DNA from: Treponema sp. UBA4873
GTDB taxonomy: Bacteria; Spirochaetota; Spirochaetia; Treponematales; Treponemataceae
Length of the DNA stretch: 64,000 nucleotides
NCBI GenBank assembly: GCA_002399405.1
Contig: DHDP01000012.1
Span: 214,611 to 278,610, forward strand
Direction: 5' to 3'
A model generated the notes under the pieces. It ran no database searches. It was given only the letters and a program-made list of their open reading frames with translations, and was not told the DNA's origin. Position numbers and translations under genes: made by a program. Shown here in pieces: positions 16,377 to 24,815 of this stretch. Each line of letters starts with the position of its first letter. Positions within the stretch are counted from its first letter, which is position 1.

Positions 16377-17111
16377 ATGGAATATCTTCAAAATGTGGTT
16401 GAGTATTATGATGAGCTTTATCCTGTTACTGATACTCAGAAAAAATTTTATGACGGCATAAAAAAATCATATGCCGTACCGGTTAAATTTTTGCAGATAG
16501 GATGCGGTACAGGCGCATTGGAACATATACTGGCTCAGGACGGTTCGGACGTAACAGGTCTTGAAGTTTCAAAAGAACTTATAGCAGCTGCAAATCTTCG
16601 GAAACGGACACAGCTCACCGCTGTCCGTTTTTTTCAGCTTTCAACACTCGATATGACGCGTTTTCTCGGGAAAGGATTCTACAACGTAATATCGTGTCTG
16701 AATAACCGCATCGTGTTCATACACGACAAAACGCTGCTCAAAAAATTTTTCTTTGACAGCAAAATGCTGCTGTCAAACGGCGGAATACTCATTCTCGGGT
16801 TGTTCAACTTCCACCGTACGGATCAGTCTTCCGTCACGCAGCTCCCGGAGCAAAGCAGTATCCGCGTAAAAATGATTTCCTCGCTTAAAAAAAGCAGCAG
16901 CGGACTCATGTATCTGAATCAGAACATCGAAACAGGCAACGGCAAAATCCTCAAAATAATGGCAAACGAAGAAGTGTATCCGTTAACAATAGAGGAAATC
17001 GCTTCATTTGCGAAAGGAGCGGGTTTTGCCGAATCGTGTTTCTACAGCTCATTCAGCATGGAAGAATATACGGGAAAAAGCGACACGCTCATCTGCATAA
17101 TAAAAAAATGA
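16377..17111 (+). CDS. Class I SAM-dependent methyltransferase
   Basis: 244 residues. The SAM-binding motif I is clear (FLQIGCGTGALEHILAQDGSDVTGLEVSKELIAAA, about 34-68), followed by a motif similar to those of small-molecule methyltransferases (FYNVISCLNNRIVFIHD). No fused domain. The methyl acceptor cannot be told. Start ATG 16377 was chosen from promoter geometry (see 16343-16370). It is divergent from proS and convergent with the PSP1 gene, with only 7 bp between the stops. Confidence 0.85.
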   Translation: MEYLQNVVEYYDELYPVTDTQKKFYDGIKKSYAVPVKFLQIGCGTGALEHILAQDGSDVTGLEVSKELIAAANLRKRTQLTAVRFFQLSTLDMTRFLGKGFYNVISCLNNRIVFIHDKTLLKKFFFDSKMLLSNGGILILGLFNFHRTDQSSVTQLPEQSSIRVKMISSLKKSSSGLMYLNQNIETGNGKILKIMANEEVYPLTIEEIASFAKGAGFAESCFYSSFSMEEYTGKSDTLICIIKK

Positions 17112-17118
17112 ACGGCCG

Positions 17119-18045
17119 CTAGTTTATTTTCCAGCGGTTGTTCGAATCTTTTACGAAGCGTTTTGCGTTAACTTCAAGGAGACGGCCGTCTTCTCCGAGC
17201 ATCTTTACCATTGATGTAATGGGATTTACTTCCGTAATCTTGAAGTTCGTCCCGTCGTAAAACAGGCGGATGCCCTCCGAAGGAAGACTTTTGCGCGCCT
17301 CGCTGTACCAGTCGAATTCGTACGAAAGACAGCACAGCAGACGTCCGCACTGCCCCGATATTTTCATCGAATTGAGCGAAAGGTTCTGGTCTTTCGCCAT
17401 GCGGATGGAAACGGGGCGCAGCTTATCCGAAACGGCATGACAGCAGTACGGACGGCCGCATACGCCGAGCCCACCCGTAATGCGGGATTCGTCGCGCACG
17501 CCTATCTGCCGCAGTTCGATGCGCATCTTGAAAACGGAAACGAGATCCTTCACAAGTTCCCTGAAGTCGACCCTGTTATCGGAACTGAAGAAGAAAAGCG
17601 CTTTCTGCTCGTCAAGCAGAAAATGTACCGAAATAAGCTTCATATCAAGATGATGTGCTGATACTTTTTCCCTGAATATGACGAACGCCTCTTTTTCCTT
17701 CTTTTTCAATTCTTCCGCACGCTTCAAGTCGTCTTTTGCTGCTTTCCGGTCAACTTCCACTATGTCGGAAGGCTTCGCGCCGATCGGTTTGTTTGACTGA
17801 CCGAGCACTACGGCAAGGTCGCGGCCGTAACGGGTCGGAACAATCACGAAGTCTCCGGGATTGAGCGTTCCGGCTTTTCCGGCTGTCGCGTACAAACTTT
17901 CGCACGAATAGCTAAGCTTAAGATGATAAAGCGGTTTATCAAACGTAAATCCGTCGCTGCTCTCCTCGTTTATGTCGGCAGAATCTTCCAAGGCAGAAAG
18001 ATTTTCATTCTCTCCGTCCATATCGTTTTCAAATATATCGCTCAT
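17119..18045 (-). CDS. PSP1 domain protein, RicT/YaaT-like
   Basis: 308 residues from ATG 18045, chosen because AGGAG sits upstream; a longer reading to 18072 lacks one. The PSP1 domain (about 55-290) includes the Cys-rich signature GGLGVCGRPYCCHAV ... GQCGRLLCCLSYEFDWY. In Bacillus RicT (YaaT), part of the RicAFT complex, such cysteines help bind an iron-sulfur cluster and the complex affects RNase Y and phosphorelay output. The acidic N-terminus (first about 40 residues) looks disordered. In Bacillus yaaR lies close to yaaT; here the YaaR-like gene is directly upstream, a conserved pairing. Role in a spirochaete is inferred only. Confidence 0.88.
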   Translation of the reverse strand: MSDIFENDMDGENENLSALEDSADINEESSDGFTFDKPLYHLKLSYSCESLYATAGKAGTLNPGDFVIVPTRYGRDLAVVLGQSNKPIGAKPSDIVEVDRKAAKDDLKRAEELKKKEKEAFVIFREKVSAHHLDMKLISVHFLLDEQKALFFFSSDNRVDFRELVKDLVSVFKMRIELRQIGVRDESRITGGLGVCGRPYCCHAVSDKLRPVSIRMAKDQNLSLNSMKISGQCGRLLCCLSYEFDWYSEARKSLPSEGIRLFYDGTNFKITEVNPITSMVKMLGEDGRLLEVNAKRFVKDSNNRWKIN

Positions 18046-18067
18046 ACGTGTACTCCTATAAAAAGTC

Positions 18068-18086
18068 AACAAAGCTTCGCTTTGTT
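18068..18086 (-). promoter_or_regulatory. Hairpin before the PSP1 gene, near the RBS
   Basis: AACAAAGC GAA GCTTTGTT, 8 bp perfect stem followed on the minus strand by GACTTTTT and then the AGGAG of the PSP1 gene. Could be a leaky terminator or attenuator. Confidence 0.5.
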
Positions 18087-18103
18087 TTCAATAAGAGACA
18101 TTC

Positions 18104-18132
18104 ATGATTGCGGCTCTACTGCCCGCAATCAT
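18104..18132 (-). promoter_or_regulatory. 10 bp hairpin in the yaaR-PSP1 gap
   Basis: ATGATTGCGG and CCGCAATCAT are perfect complements around a 9 nt loop, 20 bp after the YaaR-like stop. No U-run, so a processing or stability element is more likely than a terminator. Confidence 0.5.
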
Positions 18133-18152
18133 TCATTCTCCTTACTCAGCGG

Positions 18153-18692
18153 CTACGATGCAAACATGTCTACTATCAGCCCCTGTATTTCTTCTACTTT
18201 TTTCAGCAGCTTCAGTTTGTCGGCCTGATTGGCCAGAATTTCCGAAGCAAGCTGTTCAAGTTTCCCGTTAATCACTTCAATGTTCACAAACGGAGCTTTC
18301 TCCCGGTGCGTATTTCTGTCGGGAAGACGCTTGTGCTGCTCAAGTTCAAAGCTGTGCCTGACGACATATTTCATGAGCTGGCTCACAGCCTGACGGTATT
18401 CAGCAAAGGCATCTCCCGTCATTTTTTCCACGAGTCTGTCTCCCGCCATCGTAATGCGGTCTTTCAGAAACACGACAGCTTCTTCCATTGTCATCTCGGC
18501 AATTTCAGGAGGAAGCCCCGCAGCAACCAGTTCATTAAGCTCTTCGTTTTTTTTCAGCGCAGCAGCGAATATGTTCGTCTTTGCGCCGCCGGCAGTTTTT
18601 TCTTTTTTCTTTGTCTTTTTTGCGGCTTCGCCTGCAGCCGAGGAAACAGCGGAAAAATACAGCGATGTATTAATCTGGTCGATGGAACTCAT
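18153..18692 (-). CDS. YaaR-like (DUF327) protein
   Basis: 179 residues. After a Lys/Ala-rich first third, the helical core (about 60-179) with GDRLVEKMTGDAFAEYRQAVSQLMKYVVRHSFELEQHK and the closing KLKLLKKVEEIQGLIVDMF matches the YaaR/DUF327 family by pattern. Function of the family is unknown. Its ATG overlaps the bactofilin stop by 4 bp (ATGA), so they are coupled. The neighbour order YaaR then PSP1 recalls Bacillus yaaR-holB-yaaT. Confidence 0.75.
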   Translation of the reverse strand: MSSIDQINTSLYFSAVSSAAGEAAKKTKKKEKTAGGAKTNIFAAALKKNEELNELVAAGLPPEIAEMTMEEAVVFLKDRITMAGDRLVEKMTGDAFAEYRQAVSQLMKYVVRHSFELEQHKRLPDRNTHREKAPFVNIEVINGKLEQLASEILANQADKLKLLKKVEEIQGLIVDMFAS

Positions 18693-19102
18693 GCAAGGGA
18701 AGCCTTATTGCGGATCGCCTGAGCCTGCAGATACCGCTCCGATTCAGCCGAAAAATTTTCGTCATTGTCAAGCGAAATGCAGTATCCGTGGAATACGACG
18801 TGATCCTCCATCTGGACCTTGCGTGAAATAATGTCGCCTACCACAGCAGCCGTCGAAAGCAGCGTCACTCCATCCTTTGCAGTAATATCTCCGAGAACAA
18901 TACCGCCGACAATTGCGGATTTCGCTTTTACGTTTCCGCGGAGACGTGCTTTTTCACCGATGATTACGTTGCCGTCCGTTTCCAGATTGCCGTCAATATC
19001 ACCGTCGATGCGGATAAATCCGTTTACGCGGAGATTACCGGTAACGGCGGAACCGTCACCTATGATTGTATTAATTGAAACATCATCAGAACGCAACGAC
19101 AT
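18689..19102 (-). CDS. Bactofilin (polymer-forming cytoskeletal protein)
   Basis: 137 residues, typical size. The core is a right-handed beta-helix built from short hydrophobic repeats (TVIGDGSAVTGNLRVNGFIRIDGDIDGNLETDGNVIIGEKARLRGNVKAKSAIVGGIVLGDITAKDGVTLLSTAAVVGDI). Bactofilins polymerise without nucleotide on the inner face of the cytoplasmic membrane and often scaffold cell-wall enzymes. The M23 peptidase gene 9 bp upstream is a common companion of bactofilins (Helicobacter CcmA with Csd peptidases is the model), so a role in cell shape is likely. Confidence 0.93.
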   Translation of the reverse strand: MSLRSDDVSINTIIGDGSAVTGNLRVNGFIRIDGDIDGNLETDGNVIIGEKARLRGNVKAKSAIVGGIVLGDITAKDGVTLLSTAAVVGDIISRKVQMEDHVVFHGYCISLDNDENFSAESERYLQAQAIRNKASLA

Positions 19103-19111
19103 ATAGTCTCA

Positions 19112-20134
19112 CTAGTCGGAAAGTTTGACGTTGATATACTTGGCAGGATCGACAACGTCGGAACCAATATGAACTTCGTAATGAAGATGAGGACCTGTCG
19201 TAATACCGGTGTTGCCGACATAACCGATGACCTCACGCTGCGACACGAATTGCCCTTTCGACACAATGGAATACATCATATGGGCATACCGCGTATAAAT
19301 ACCGTGTTTATGCTTGATGATGACGTAGTTTCCGAAACTCGCATCGTAACCGACGGTAACAACCTGCCCGTTGGCCGTCGCAATAACCTGATCGCCCGAA
19401 CGGTATGTCGAAAAATCAAGTCCTTTATGAATGTACCATTGGCCGGTAATGGGATGTACGCACGGCCCGAATGCCATGGAAATATGCGCGTTCGGATTGC
19501 TCAGCGGCCAGATGCTCGGAATTTCCGTAAACAGCGTGTTCTGGTTTTCAAGCATTTTACCGATCTGTTCGACGGGCTGCACCGCATTCTCAAGATACGA
19601 CGTAAGTTCTTTTACATCGGCCGTTTCCCGCAGAGAGCCGGTGACTGTCTCCTTTGTGTTAAACAGGGAGGAAAGGTCGCTTCCCGAAATAGAAGCCTGG
19701 GAAATCTGTCCGCCTTCGCTGATGCCGAGAAGGGAAAGAGACTGGGACAGGGACGTCTGGAAACGTTTTGCCGCCTGCAGCAGATTCGTATTCTCGTCGC
19801 GGAGTTCATCGAGACTCGCCTGAGTTTCGTGGTTTTGCGATGTAAGCTTTGAAATTTCCGCGCTCGAACCTATAGCCCTGCGGTCAAAATAAAAGAACGA
19901 CGATACGATTCCGACAATAAGTACGCAGCCCAGCCCAAGTGCAAAAACATTCGTCTGAAAGTTGATTACCTTTCCCTGCGAATGAGGAACAATCATTATA
20001 GTAAGCCTGCTGTCCAGAACTTTAAAAACCCGGACGGCAGCATTCCGTATCATCTGAAAAAAGGACAGAAAAACGCCCCGTATTTTCGATGCGAATGATT
20101 TTTCTATTTTTTTGTATTTTTGTGTCCGGGCCAC
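19112..20134 (-). CDS. M23 family peptidoglycan endopeptidase, membrane-anchored
   Basis: 340 residues from a GTG at 20134. The longer frame to ATG 20209 is excluded because that codon lies between the -35 and -10 boxes; the GTG has GAGG 8 nt upstream. One membrane segment (about 50-70) is followed by a coiled coil (about 80-120) and a C-terminal LytM domain with the zinc ligands in HKGLDFSTYRSGDQV and GPHLHYEVH. It should cut peptide cross-links in the periplasm. The context (bactofilin, YaaR and PSP1 genes downstream in one run) points to shape control. Confidence 0.93.
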   Translation of the reverse strand: MARTQKYKKIEKSFASKIRGVFLSFFQMIRNAAVRVFKVLDSRLTIMIVPHSQGKVINFQTNVFALGLGCVLIVGIVSSFFYFDRRAIGSSAEISKLTSQNHETQASLDELRDENTNLLQAAKRFQTSLSQSLSLLGISEGGQISQASISGSDLSSLFNTKETVTGSLRETADVKELTSYLENAVQPVEQIGKMLENQNTLFTEIPSIWPLSNPNAHISMAFGPCVHPITGQWYIHKGLDFSTYRSGDQVIATANGQVVTVGYDASFGNYVIIKHKHGIYTRYAHMMYSIVSKGQFVSQREVIGYVGNTGITTGPHLHYEVHIGSDVVDPAKYINVKLSD

Positions 20135-20189
20135 AGCAATATCCTCGTCCGCATTTAAACAAAAGCGCGGAATACCATTACTGGAAACC

Positions 20190-20219
20190 AGTATAACACA
20201 GCAAATCATTGTCTGTCAA
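20190..20219 (-). promoter_or_regulatory. Promoter of the M23-bactofilin operon
   Basis: TTGACA (20214-20219), 18 bp spacer, TATACT (20190-20195). Predicted start near 20183 leaves about a 50 nt leader to the GTG at 20134. Confidence 0.8.
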
Positions 20220-20230
20220 ACAAATATAGG

Positions 20231-20259
20231 TTGACTTCAACAGAAACCTGTGTTATCTT
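20231..20259 (+). promoter_or_regulatory. Promoter of the tatD operon
   Basis: TTGACT (20231-20236), 17 bp spacer, TATCTT (20254-20259). It faces away from the M23 promoter and fits the following tatD gene, which has AGGAAG before its ATG. Confidence 0.6.
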
Positions 20260-20311
20260 TTAAAGCATCGGGACGTTTCCGGTCCCTTATTACGTACTAG
20301 GAAGAAAAGCC

Positions 20312-21094
20312 ATGCAATTTTTTGATACTCATGCCCATATCGGGCTGATCTATGACGATCCTATTGAACAGTTACGCGTTATTCAGCAGGCCAAACAGGC
20401 CGGCGTAACCCGCATTGTCTCTATCAACAACAGCCTCCATGACTTTACCCGCGTGTACAGCAACCTTAAAGTCGTGCCGGGCATTTATCATGCAGTCGGT
20501 GTCGCTCCGTCCGAAGTGACGAATCCGGGAAAGGATTATGCATCAATTATAGAAGAAAACCTCAAGCTGCCGAATGTAGTGGCGGTAGGAGAAACCGGAC
20601 TCGACTATTTTAAGCAGTTCGGCGACAAACGGACGCAGATTGAGCTGTTCATCACACAGCTTGATATTGCGCGCAGGCACAATCTGCCGGTCATTATCCA
20701 TAACCGCGATGCAGGCAAGGACATATTCGACGTACTCTCGGAACGAATTCCCGACGCAGGTGCAATTTTTCACTGCTATTCGGAGGATGCCGTATATGCG
20801 AAAAAATGCCTCGACGCAGGAATGAACGTATGGTTCTCCTTCGCGGGAAACCTTACCTACCGGAATGCGCGCAATCTCCACGAAACGGTGCTCAACGTGC
20901 CGCTCGACCGCATCCTCATTGAAACGGAAAGTCCGTTTATGATTCCGGCCGAATACCGCGAAAAAAAGCGCACTATGCCCGCGTACATCACTTCGACTGC
21001 GCATTTCCTTGCCGATCTGCTCGAGATGGATCTTGAGGAGCTCAGCAGACAGCTGTGGAAAAACAGCTGCAAAGTCTTCAATCTGCCGGAATAA
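20312..21094 (+). CDS. TatD family metal-dependent hydrolase (DNase)
   Basis: 260 residues, usual length. All metal-binding signatures are present: DTHAHIG at the start, AVGETGLDYFK (about 92-102), PVIIHNRDA, IFHCYSEDA and the C-terminal ILIETESPF. TatD proteins are cytoplasmic 3-prime to 5-prime exonucleases implicated in repair of oxidised DNA. The stop codon directly abuts the ATG of the dus gene, so the two are cotranslated. It heads an unbroken plus-strand run of eight genes that ends at the terminator at 28211. Confidence 0.93.
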   Translation: MQFFDTHAHIGLIYDDPIEQLRVIQQAKQAGVTRIVSINNSLHDFTRVYSNLKVVPGIYHAVGVAPSEVTNPGKDYASIIEENLKLPNVVAVGETGLDYFKQFGDKRTQIELFITQLDIARRHNLPVIIHNRDAGKDIFDVLSERIPDAGAIFHCYSEDAVYAKKCLDAGMNVWFSFAGNLTYRNARNLHETVLNVPLDRILIETESPFMIPAEYREKKRTMPAYITSTAHFLADLLEMDLEELSRQLWKNSCKVFNLPE

Positions 21095-22099
21095 ATGCTG
21101 TACCACGGGGTAAAAATAGGTTCTCTCGAACTGAACGGAAACATATTCCTCGCACCCGTCGCAGGATACAGCGACCGGGCGTTCCGTTCAGTATGCATAG
21201 AACACGGAGCCGCTTTCACCTATACCGAAATGGTATCCGCAGAGGCACTCGTGCGCGGAAACGGCAAAACCGAAACGCTCATGAACCGTGCCGCGAACGA
21301 AAAGGTGTACGCCGTTCAGATTTTCGGCGGCGAAGGCGGGACGCTGGCAAAGGCGGCGCGCATCGTGCTCGAAAAATCTCCGTGCGAATGCATCGACATA
21401 AACTGCGGGTGTCCTGTTCCGAAAATCATCAAAACGGGAGCCGGTTCCTTGCTTACGCGCAATCCCGACAGGCTCTACGCCGTTACGAAAGCCGTCGTAG
21501 AGTCGGTTGAGGGCAGTGTGCCCGTAACCGTAAAAATACGTTCCGGCTGGGACAGCGGTACTTTAACATGGAAGGAAGCGGCGGATGCGGCGCTCAGTGC
21601 GGGTGTTTCGGCCATAACGATGCACCCGCGCACGCGCGCGCAGGGATACGAAGGCAAAGCGGACTGGACAATACTGAAGGCGCTCGTCGATTTTGTCGGC
21701 GGCCGCGTACCGGTGTTCGGTTCGGGCGACCTGTTCAAACCGGAGGACGCGCGGGCAATGATCGAGCAGACGGGATGCAGCGCCGTCATGTTTGCCCGGG
21801 GAGCGATGGGAAATCCGTTCATCTTTACGGAAACGAAGCAGCTGCTCGAAACAGGCAGCTTCGACGAAGTTCGTACGGAAGAACGCATCAGGACAGGTTT
21901 CAGAGAGCTCTCGCTGCTGATCGACGACCTCGGCGAAGAATCAGCCTGTCGGGAAATGCGCAAACGGTTTTGTGCGTACACGAAAGGAATCAGAGGCGGT
22001 GCGGAAATGAGGCTGCAGCTTGTTCACGCCTCGACCGCGGCCGATTATCACAAAATACTGGACAACGTTTATAGTAGTATTGAACAGATACGGTCATAA
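21095..22099 (+). CDS. dus: tRNA-dihydrouridine synthase (DusB-like)
   Basis: 334 residues. An FMN-dependent TIM barrel that reduces uridine to dihydrouridine in tRNA. Visible are the FMN-binding start FLAPVAGYSDRAFR, EMVSAEALVRGN, the catalytic Cys region DINCGCPVPKI, the MHPRTRAQGYEGKADW strand and FGSGDLFKPEDA. The usual motif NMGCP is CGCP here; the catalytic cysteine is kept. No strong ribosome-binding site: it starts on the base after the tatD stop, so it relies on coupling. Confidence 0.93.
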   Translation: MLYHGVKIGSLELNGNIFLAPVAGYSDRAFRSVCIEHGAAFTYTEMVSAEALVRGNGKTETLMNRAANEKVYAVQIFGGEGGTLAKAARIVLEKSPCECIDINCGCPVPKIIKTGAGSLLTRNPDRLYAVTKAVVESVEGSVPVTVKIRSGWDSGTLTWKEAADAALSAGVSAITMHPRTRAQGYEGKADWTILKALVDFVGGRVPVFGSGDLFKPEDARAMIEQTGCSAVMFARGAMGNPFIFTETKQLLETGSFDEVRTEERIRTGFRELSLLIDDLGEESACREMRKRFCAYTKGIRGGAEMRLQLVHASTAADYHKILDNVYSSIEQIRS

Positions 22100-22108
22100 G
22101 GCTAAAAT
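22080..22108 (+). promoter_or_regulatory. Candidate internal promoter before the spirochaete hypothetical
   Basis: TTGAAC (22080-22085), 17 bp spacer, TAAAAT (22103-22108), 5 nt before ATG 22114, which lacks a ribosome-binding site. The gap is a little short for the leaderless pattern seen elsewhere in the window. Confidence 0.4.
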
Positions 22109-22113
22109 AACGT

Positions 22114-23700
22114 ATGGGCTTTTTACAGGCTATTGCGGATTTTTTTGAATCAATTTTCAATAAATCTTCTCCGGAAGTACAAAAACGACTCCAGCTTAAA
22201 AAACTGGAAACTGAGATTCGTACTTTCCAGCCTGCACTGTACCGGAACGGTAATCTTCTCCCGAATTTCGGAGAAGCAGTCAAAGTTCTGTATGTAAACG
22301 CAAAGCCTCTCGACGATCTGTTTTCGGCGACTATCGGAGGAAATGACATCCCTCGCCGGCAGCGGTTCGAGGCACAGCTTGTCTTTACCGGCTTCCCGCC
22401 GGAAGAGCAGCAGAACATCGAATCTCTTTTGTATGAAAACAGAAAGGCGGAAATACAATCTTCTATTCAGCCTGCAAATCACGTTTTTGAAATGCAGCAC
22501 CGCGTACTCGACAAGGTGCTGAAAGCGCTTAATGAAAGTGCTTTCACCCTTATGGACAACGATCTTATGTCAGTCCACCGGCTTGCGGATTTATGCAAAT
22601 TCAGTTTCATCACTATTCTTCAGATATTCGACACTGATTTTTCATCCGTAAACATTTCGGCAGAACCGGCATATCAGGAAGTGCCGCTTGCCCGTCTCGA
22701 AAATGCACTCGAGGATTTGTACTACCAGACCGCGGATCTGCATATTAATACGGCAGTTGCAAATGCGGTCACTGCGCTCGCCCAGCTCAAAAACGGCGGC
22801 TCGCTCTCCGAAAAACGAAGCAGCGGATACACCGAAAATATAAAGAAAATCTCATACATTTTTTCACATATTCTTACTCCCGAACATCTTCTTGCGCTGA
22901 TCAGGCTTTACAGGGAAAATTCCTCATACATGCCGAAAGTTGCGGAGTATCATGAATCGGCCCGGCAGAATTTTGCGGCGAGACTCCAGCAGCAGTATTT
23001 TGCCGACGAGCAGCGGATAAAAACAGAGCTCAAAGATCAGAAAATAAGCAGCGAGCTGGAAAAACTGTTTAACGGTGTTCCGCTGGCGGCACTTAGCGGG
23101 TACGACAGCGACATGAACGACAAGCTTCAGGCAAACTCCGCGCTCGCGTTCTCATGGATTACTCCGCTGCAGATTCTTAAAACGTTCCTGCAGTTTTATT
23201 TATCGGAACCGATCAAAACGCTTATAAACGATATAGTAATAGAAGGATTCTTCAATAACCCCGCATACAAAAGTGAATTTTCGACCGCTGTGTATGGAGC
23301 GCTTGAATGCGGAGAAAAACTGCAGGCATTCGAGGATTCGTTTAATCACGGGAAACCGAACGATACTGCCGTTCTGGAAGGATATATCCGCGACAGTCAC
23401 AAGGACGCGGATTTTTATTCAAAAATGGAAACGATGGTCGGGACGGCGAACAATACTGCTCAGAAACTTATTCAGGAAGAAACAAACACGCTGCGCAGCC
23501 TGCATGTGGAACTCGGAGAACTGCTCACTGACGCAAAAAAACCGACAAGCGAAATCATTTCAAACCTCAAAGTACTCATGATGTCTTCCCGCAACAGGGA
23601 CAATACCGATTTGCTCGAGCGGCAGTATCCGGGCTGGCAAATCTTCTTTGAGATTATGCGAAACTATGCTATAATCACTATAAAAGAGATAAAAACATGA
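22114..23700 (+). CDS. Spirochaete conserved hypothetical (DUF5312-like)
   Basis: 528 residues, no signal peptide or membrane segment. It opens MGFLQAIADFFESIFNKSSPEVQKRLQLKKLETEIRTFQPALYRNGNLLPNF, which I associate with a spirochaete-only family (DUF5312), unnamed in function. The sequence looks almost wholly helical, with several charged heptad-like stretches (for example about 260-310 and 420-490). Its end overlaps the cyclase start by 4 bp (ATGA). The link to the cyclase is the best available hint, suggesting a cytoplasmic role in signalling or motility, but this is weak. Confidence 0.7.
   Translation: MGFLQAIADFFESIFNKSSPEVQKRLQLKKLETEIRTFQPALYRNGNLLPNFGEAVKVLYVNAKPLDDLFSATIGGNDIPRRQRFEAQLVFTGFPPEEQQNIESLLYENRKAEIQSSIQPANHVFEMQHRVLDKVLKALNESAFTLMDNDLMSVHRLADLCKFSFITILQIFDTDFSSVNISAEPAYQEVPLARLENALEDLYYQTADLHINTAVANAVTALAQLKNGGSLSEKRSSGYTENIKKISYIFSHILTPEHLLALIRLYRENSSYMPKVAEYHESARQNFAARLQQQYFADEQRIKTELKDQKISSELEKLFNGVPLAALSGYDSDMNDKLQANSALAFSWITPLQILKTFLQFYLSEPIKTLINDIVIEGFFNNPAYKSEFSTAVYGALECGEKLQAFEDSFNHGKPNDTAVLEGYIRDSHKDADFYSKMETMVGTANNTAQKLIQEETNTLRSLHVELGELLTDAKKPTSEIISNLKVLMMSSRNRDNTDLLERQYPGWQIFFEIMRNYAIITIKEIKT
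23648..23675 (+). promoter_or_regulatory. Internal promoter before the diguanylate cyclase
   Basis: TTGAGA (23648-23653), 16 bp spacer, TATAAT (23670-23675), inside the last codons of the preceding gene and 21 bp before ATG 23697. Confidence 0.5.
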
Positions 23701-24815
23701 GCAGAACATCAAGAGAGGAAAGTACATGCGATACTCAAATGCTGGAGCTGACGACGCAGTATGAGAAAAAAATCTATGACCTTGAACAGCTGCTCGATAT
23801 CTCACGGTCGTTCTGCTCGACGCTTGAGTTCTCAAAACTTCTTGAATCGATTGTTTATATCTGTATGGCGCAGATGCACGTTCTCGGTGCCGGTATTTTT
23901 GTACGCAACGATATGGATTCGGACGAGTTTATACTTGAAACAAACCACAGCGATATAAACGTCGATCCTAAAACAAAGTGCAGAATCCCCGGCGATCATC
24001 CCATCGTTGCACAGTTATACAGTGAAAAACGCGCTATCTCACTTGATTATCTTAAACGGCAGGTACCGGAAAAAACAGACTTACGCATGATAGAATCGCT
24101 TCATCCGACGCTTCTTGTACCGCTTATTCAGAAGAACAACATGAACGGTATTCTGTTCCTCGGCGAGCGGATCGTTTTCGACGGCGTAACGGATTACACG
24201 GAATACGAAAAAGAGCAGATTATGGCCATCGCAACGCTCGCTTCGCTTGCAATCAACAACGCGGCGCTCGTCGAACGGTCTTCCACGGACATGATGACGA
24301 AGCTTAAGCTCAAGTATTATTTTTTCAACGTCCTCGGCGACAAACTCGACGCCGCTTTCGTTCAGAAGATTCCGCTCGCGATCATCATGTTCGATATAGA
24401 CCTTTTTAAAAAATTCAACGACACGTACGGACACGAATGCGGCGATTACGTTCTTATTCAGGTGGCATCGCTCATCAAAACAGGGCTGCGCGAAGAAGAT
24501 CTTGCCAGCCGCTACGGAGGAGAGGAATTCACCGTGCTTCTGGATAACACTCCGAAGGAACAGGCTGTACGCGTCGCAGAACGCATCCGCTGCGCAATCG
24601 AGCACTTTGATTTTCAATTTAATAATCAGCATCTGCACGTAACGATTTCCGGCGGCGTCGCCGTATTCGACCGCGGGAAAAATCCCGTTATTATGCCGAA
24701 GCGGCTTGTTAATCAGGCTGATCAGGGCCTGTACATGTCCAAAAACAGCGGCCGCAACAAAATCACCTATGCTGATCCGGCCCTGCTCAAAGACTGTTCC
24801 GACGAACTAGAATGA
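23697..24815 (+). CDS. GAF-GGDEF diguanylate cyclase
   Basis: 372 residues. A coiled N-terminus leads to a GAF domain (about 25-185), then a GGDEF domain (about 200-360). The active site is intact as SRYGGEEFTVLL, and an RxxD inhibitory site (REED) stands five residues upstream, so product feedback is expected. The substrate is GTP, the product cyclic di-GMP, a second messenger for motility and surface growth. No membrane segment: cytoplasmic and probably ligand-controlled via GAF. Coupled to the hypothetical before it (4 bp overlap) and the rhomboid gene after it (4 bp overlap). Confidence 0.93.
   Translation: MSRTSREESTCDTQMLELTTQYEKKIYDLEQLLDISRSFCSTLEFSKLLESIVYICMAQMHVLGAGIFVRNDMDSDEFILETNHSDINVDPKTKCRIPGDHPIVAQLYSEKRAISLDYLKRQVPEKTDLRMIESLHPTLLVPLIQKNNMNGILFLGERIVFDGVTDYTEYEKEQIMAIATLASLAINNAALVERSSTDMMTKLKLKYYFFNVLGDKLDAAFVQKIPLAIIMFDIDLFKKFNDTYGHECGDYVLIQVASLIKTGLREEDLASRYGGEEFTVLLDNTPKEQAVRVAERIRCAIEHFDFQFNNQHLHVTISGGVAVFDRGKNPVIMPKRLVNQADQGLYMSKNSGRNKITYADPALLKDCSDELE

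Noticed and set aside
20135..20209. Longer N-terminus for the M23 peptidase starting at ATG 20209
   Set aside because: That ATG lies between the -35 and -10 boxes of a near-consensus promoter, so it would not be in the main transcript. The GTG at 20134 has a ribosome-binding site.
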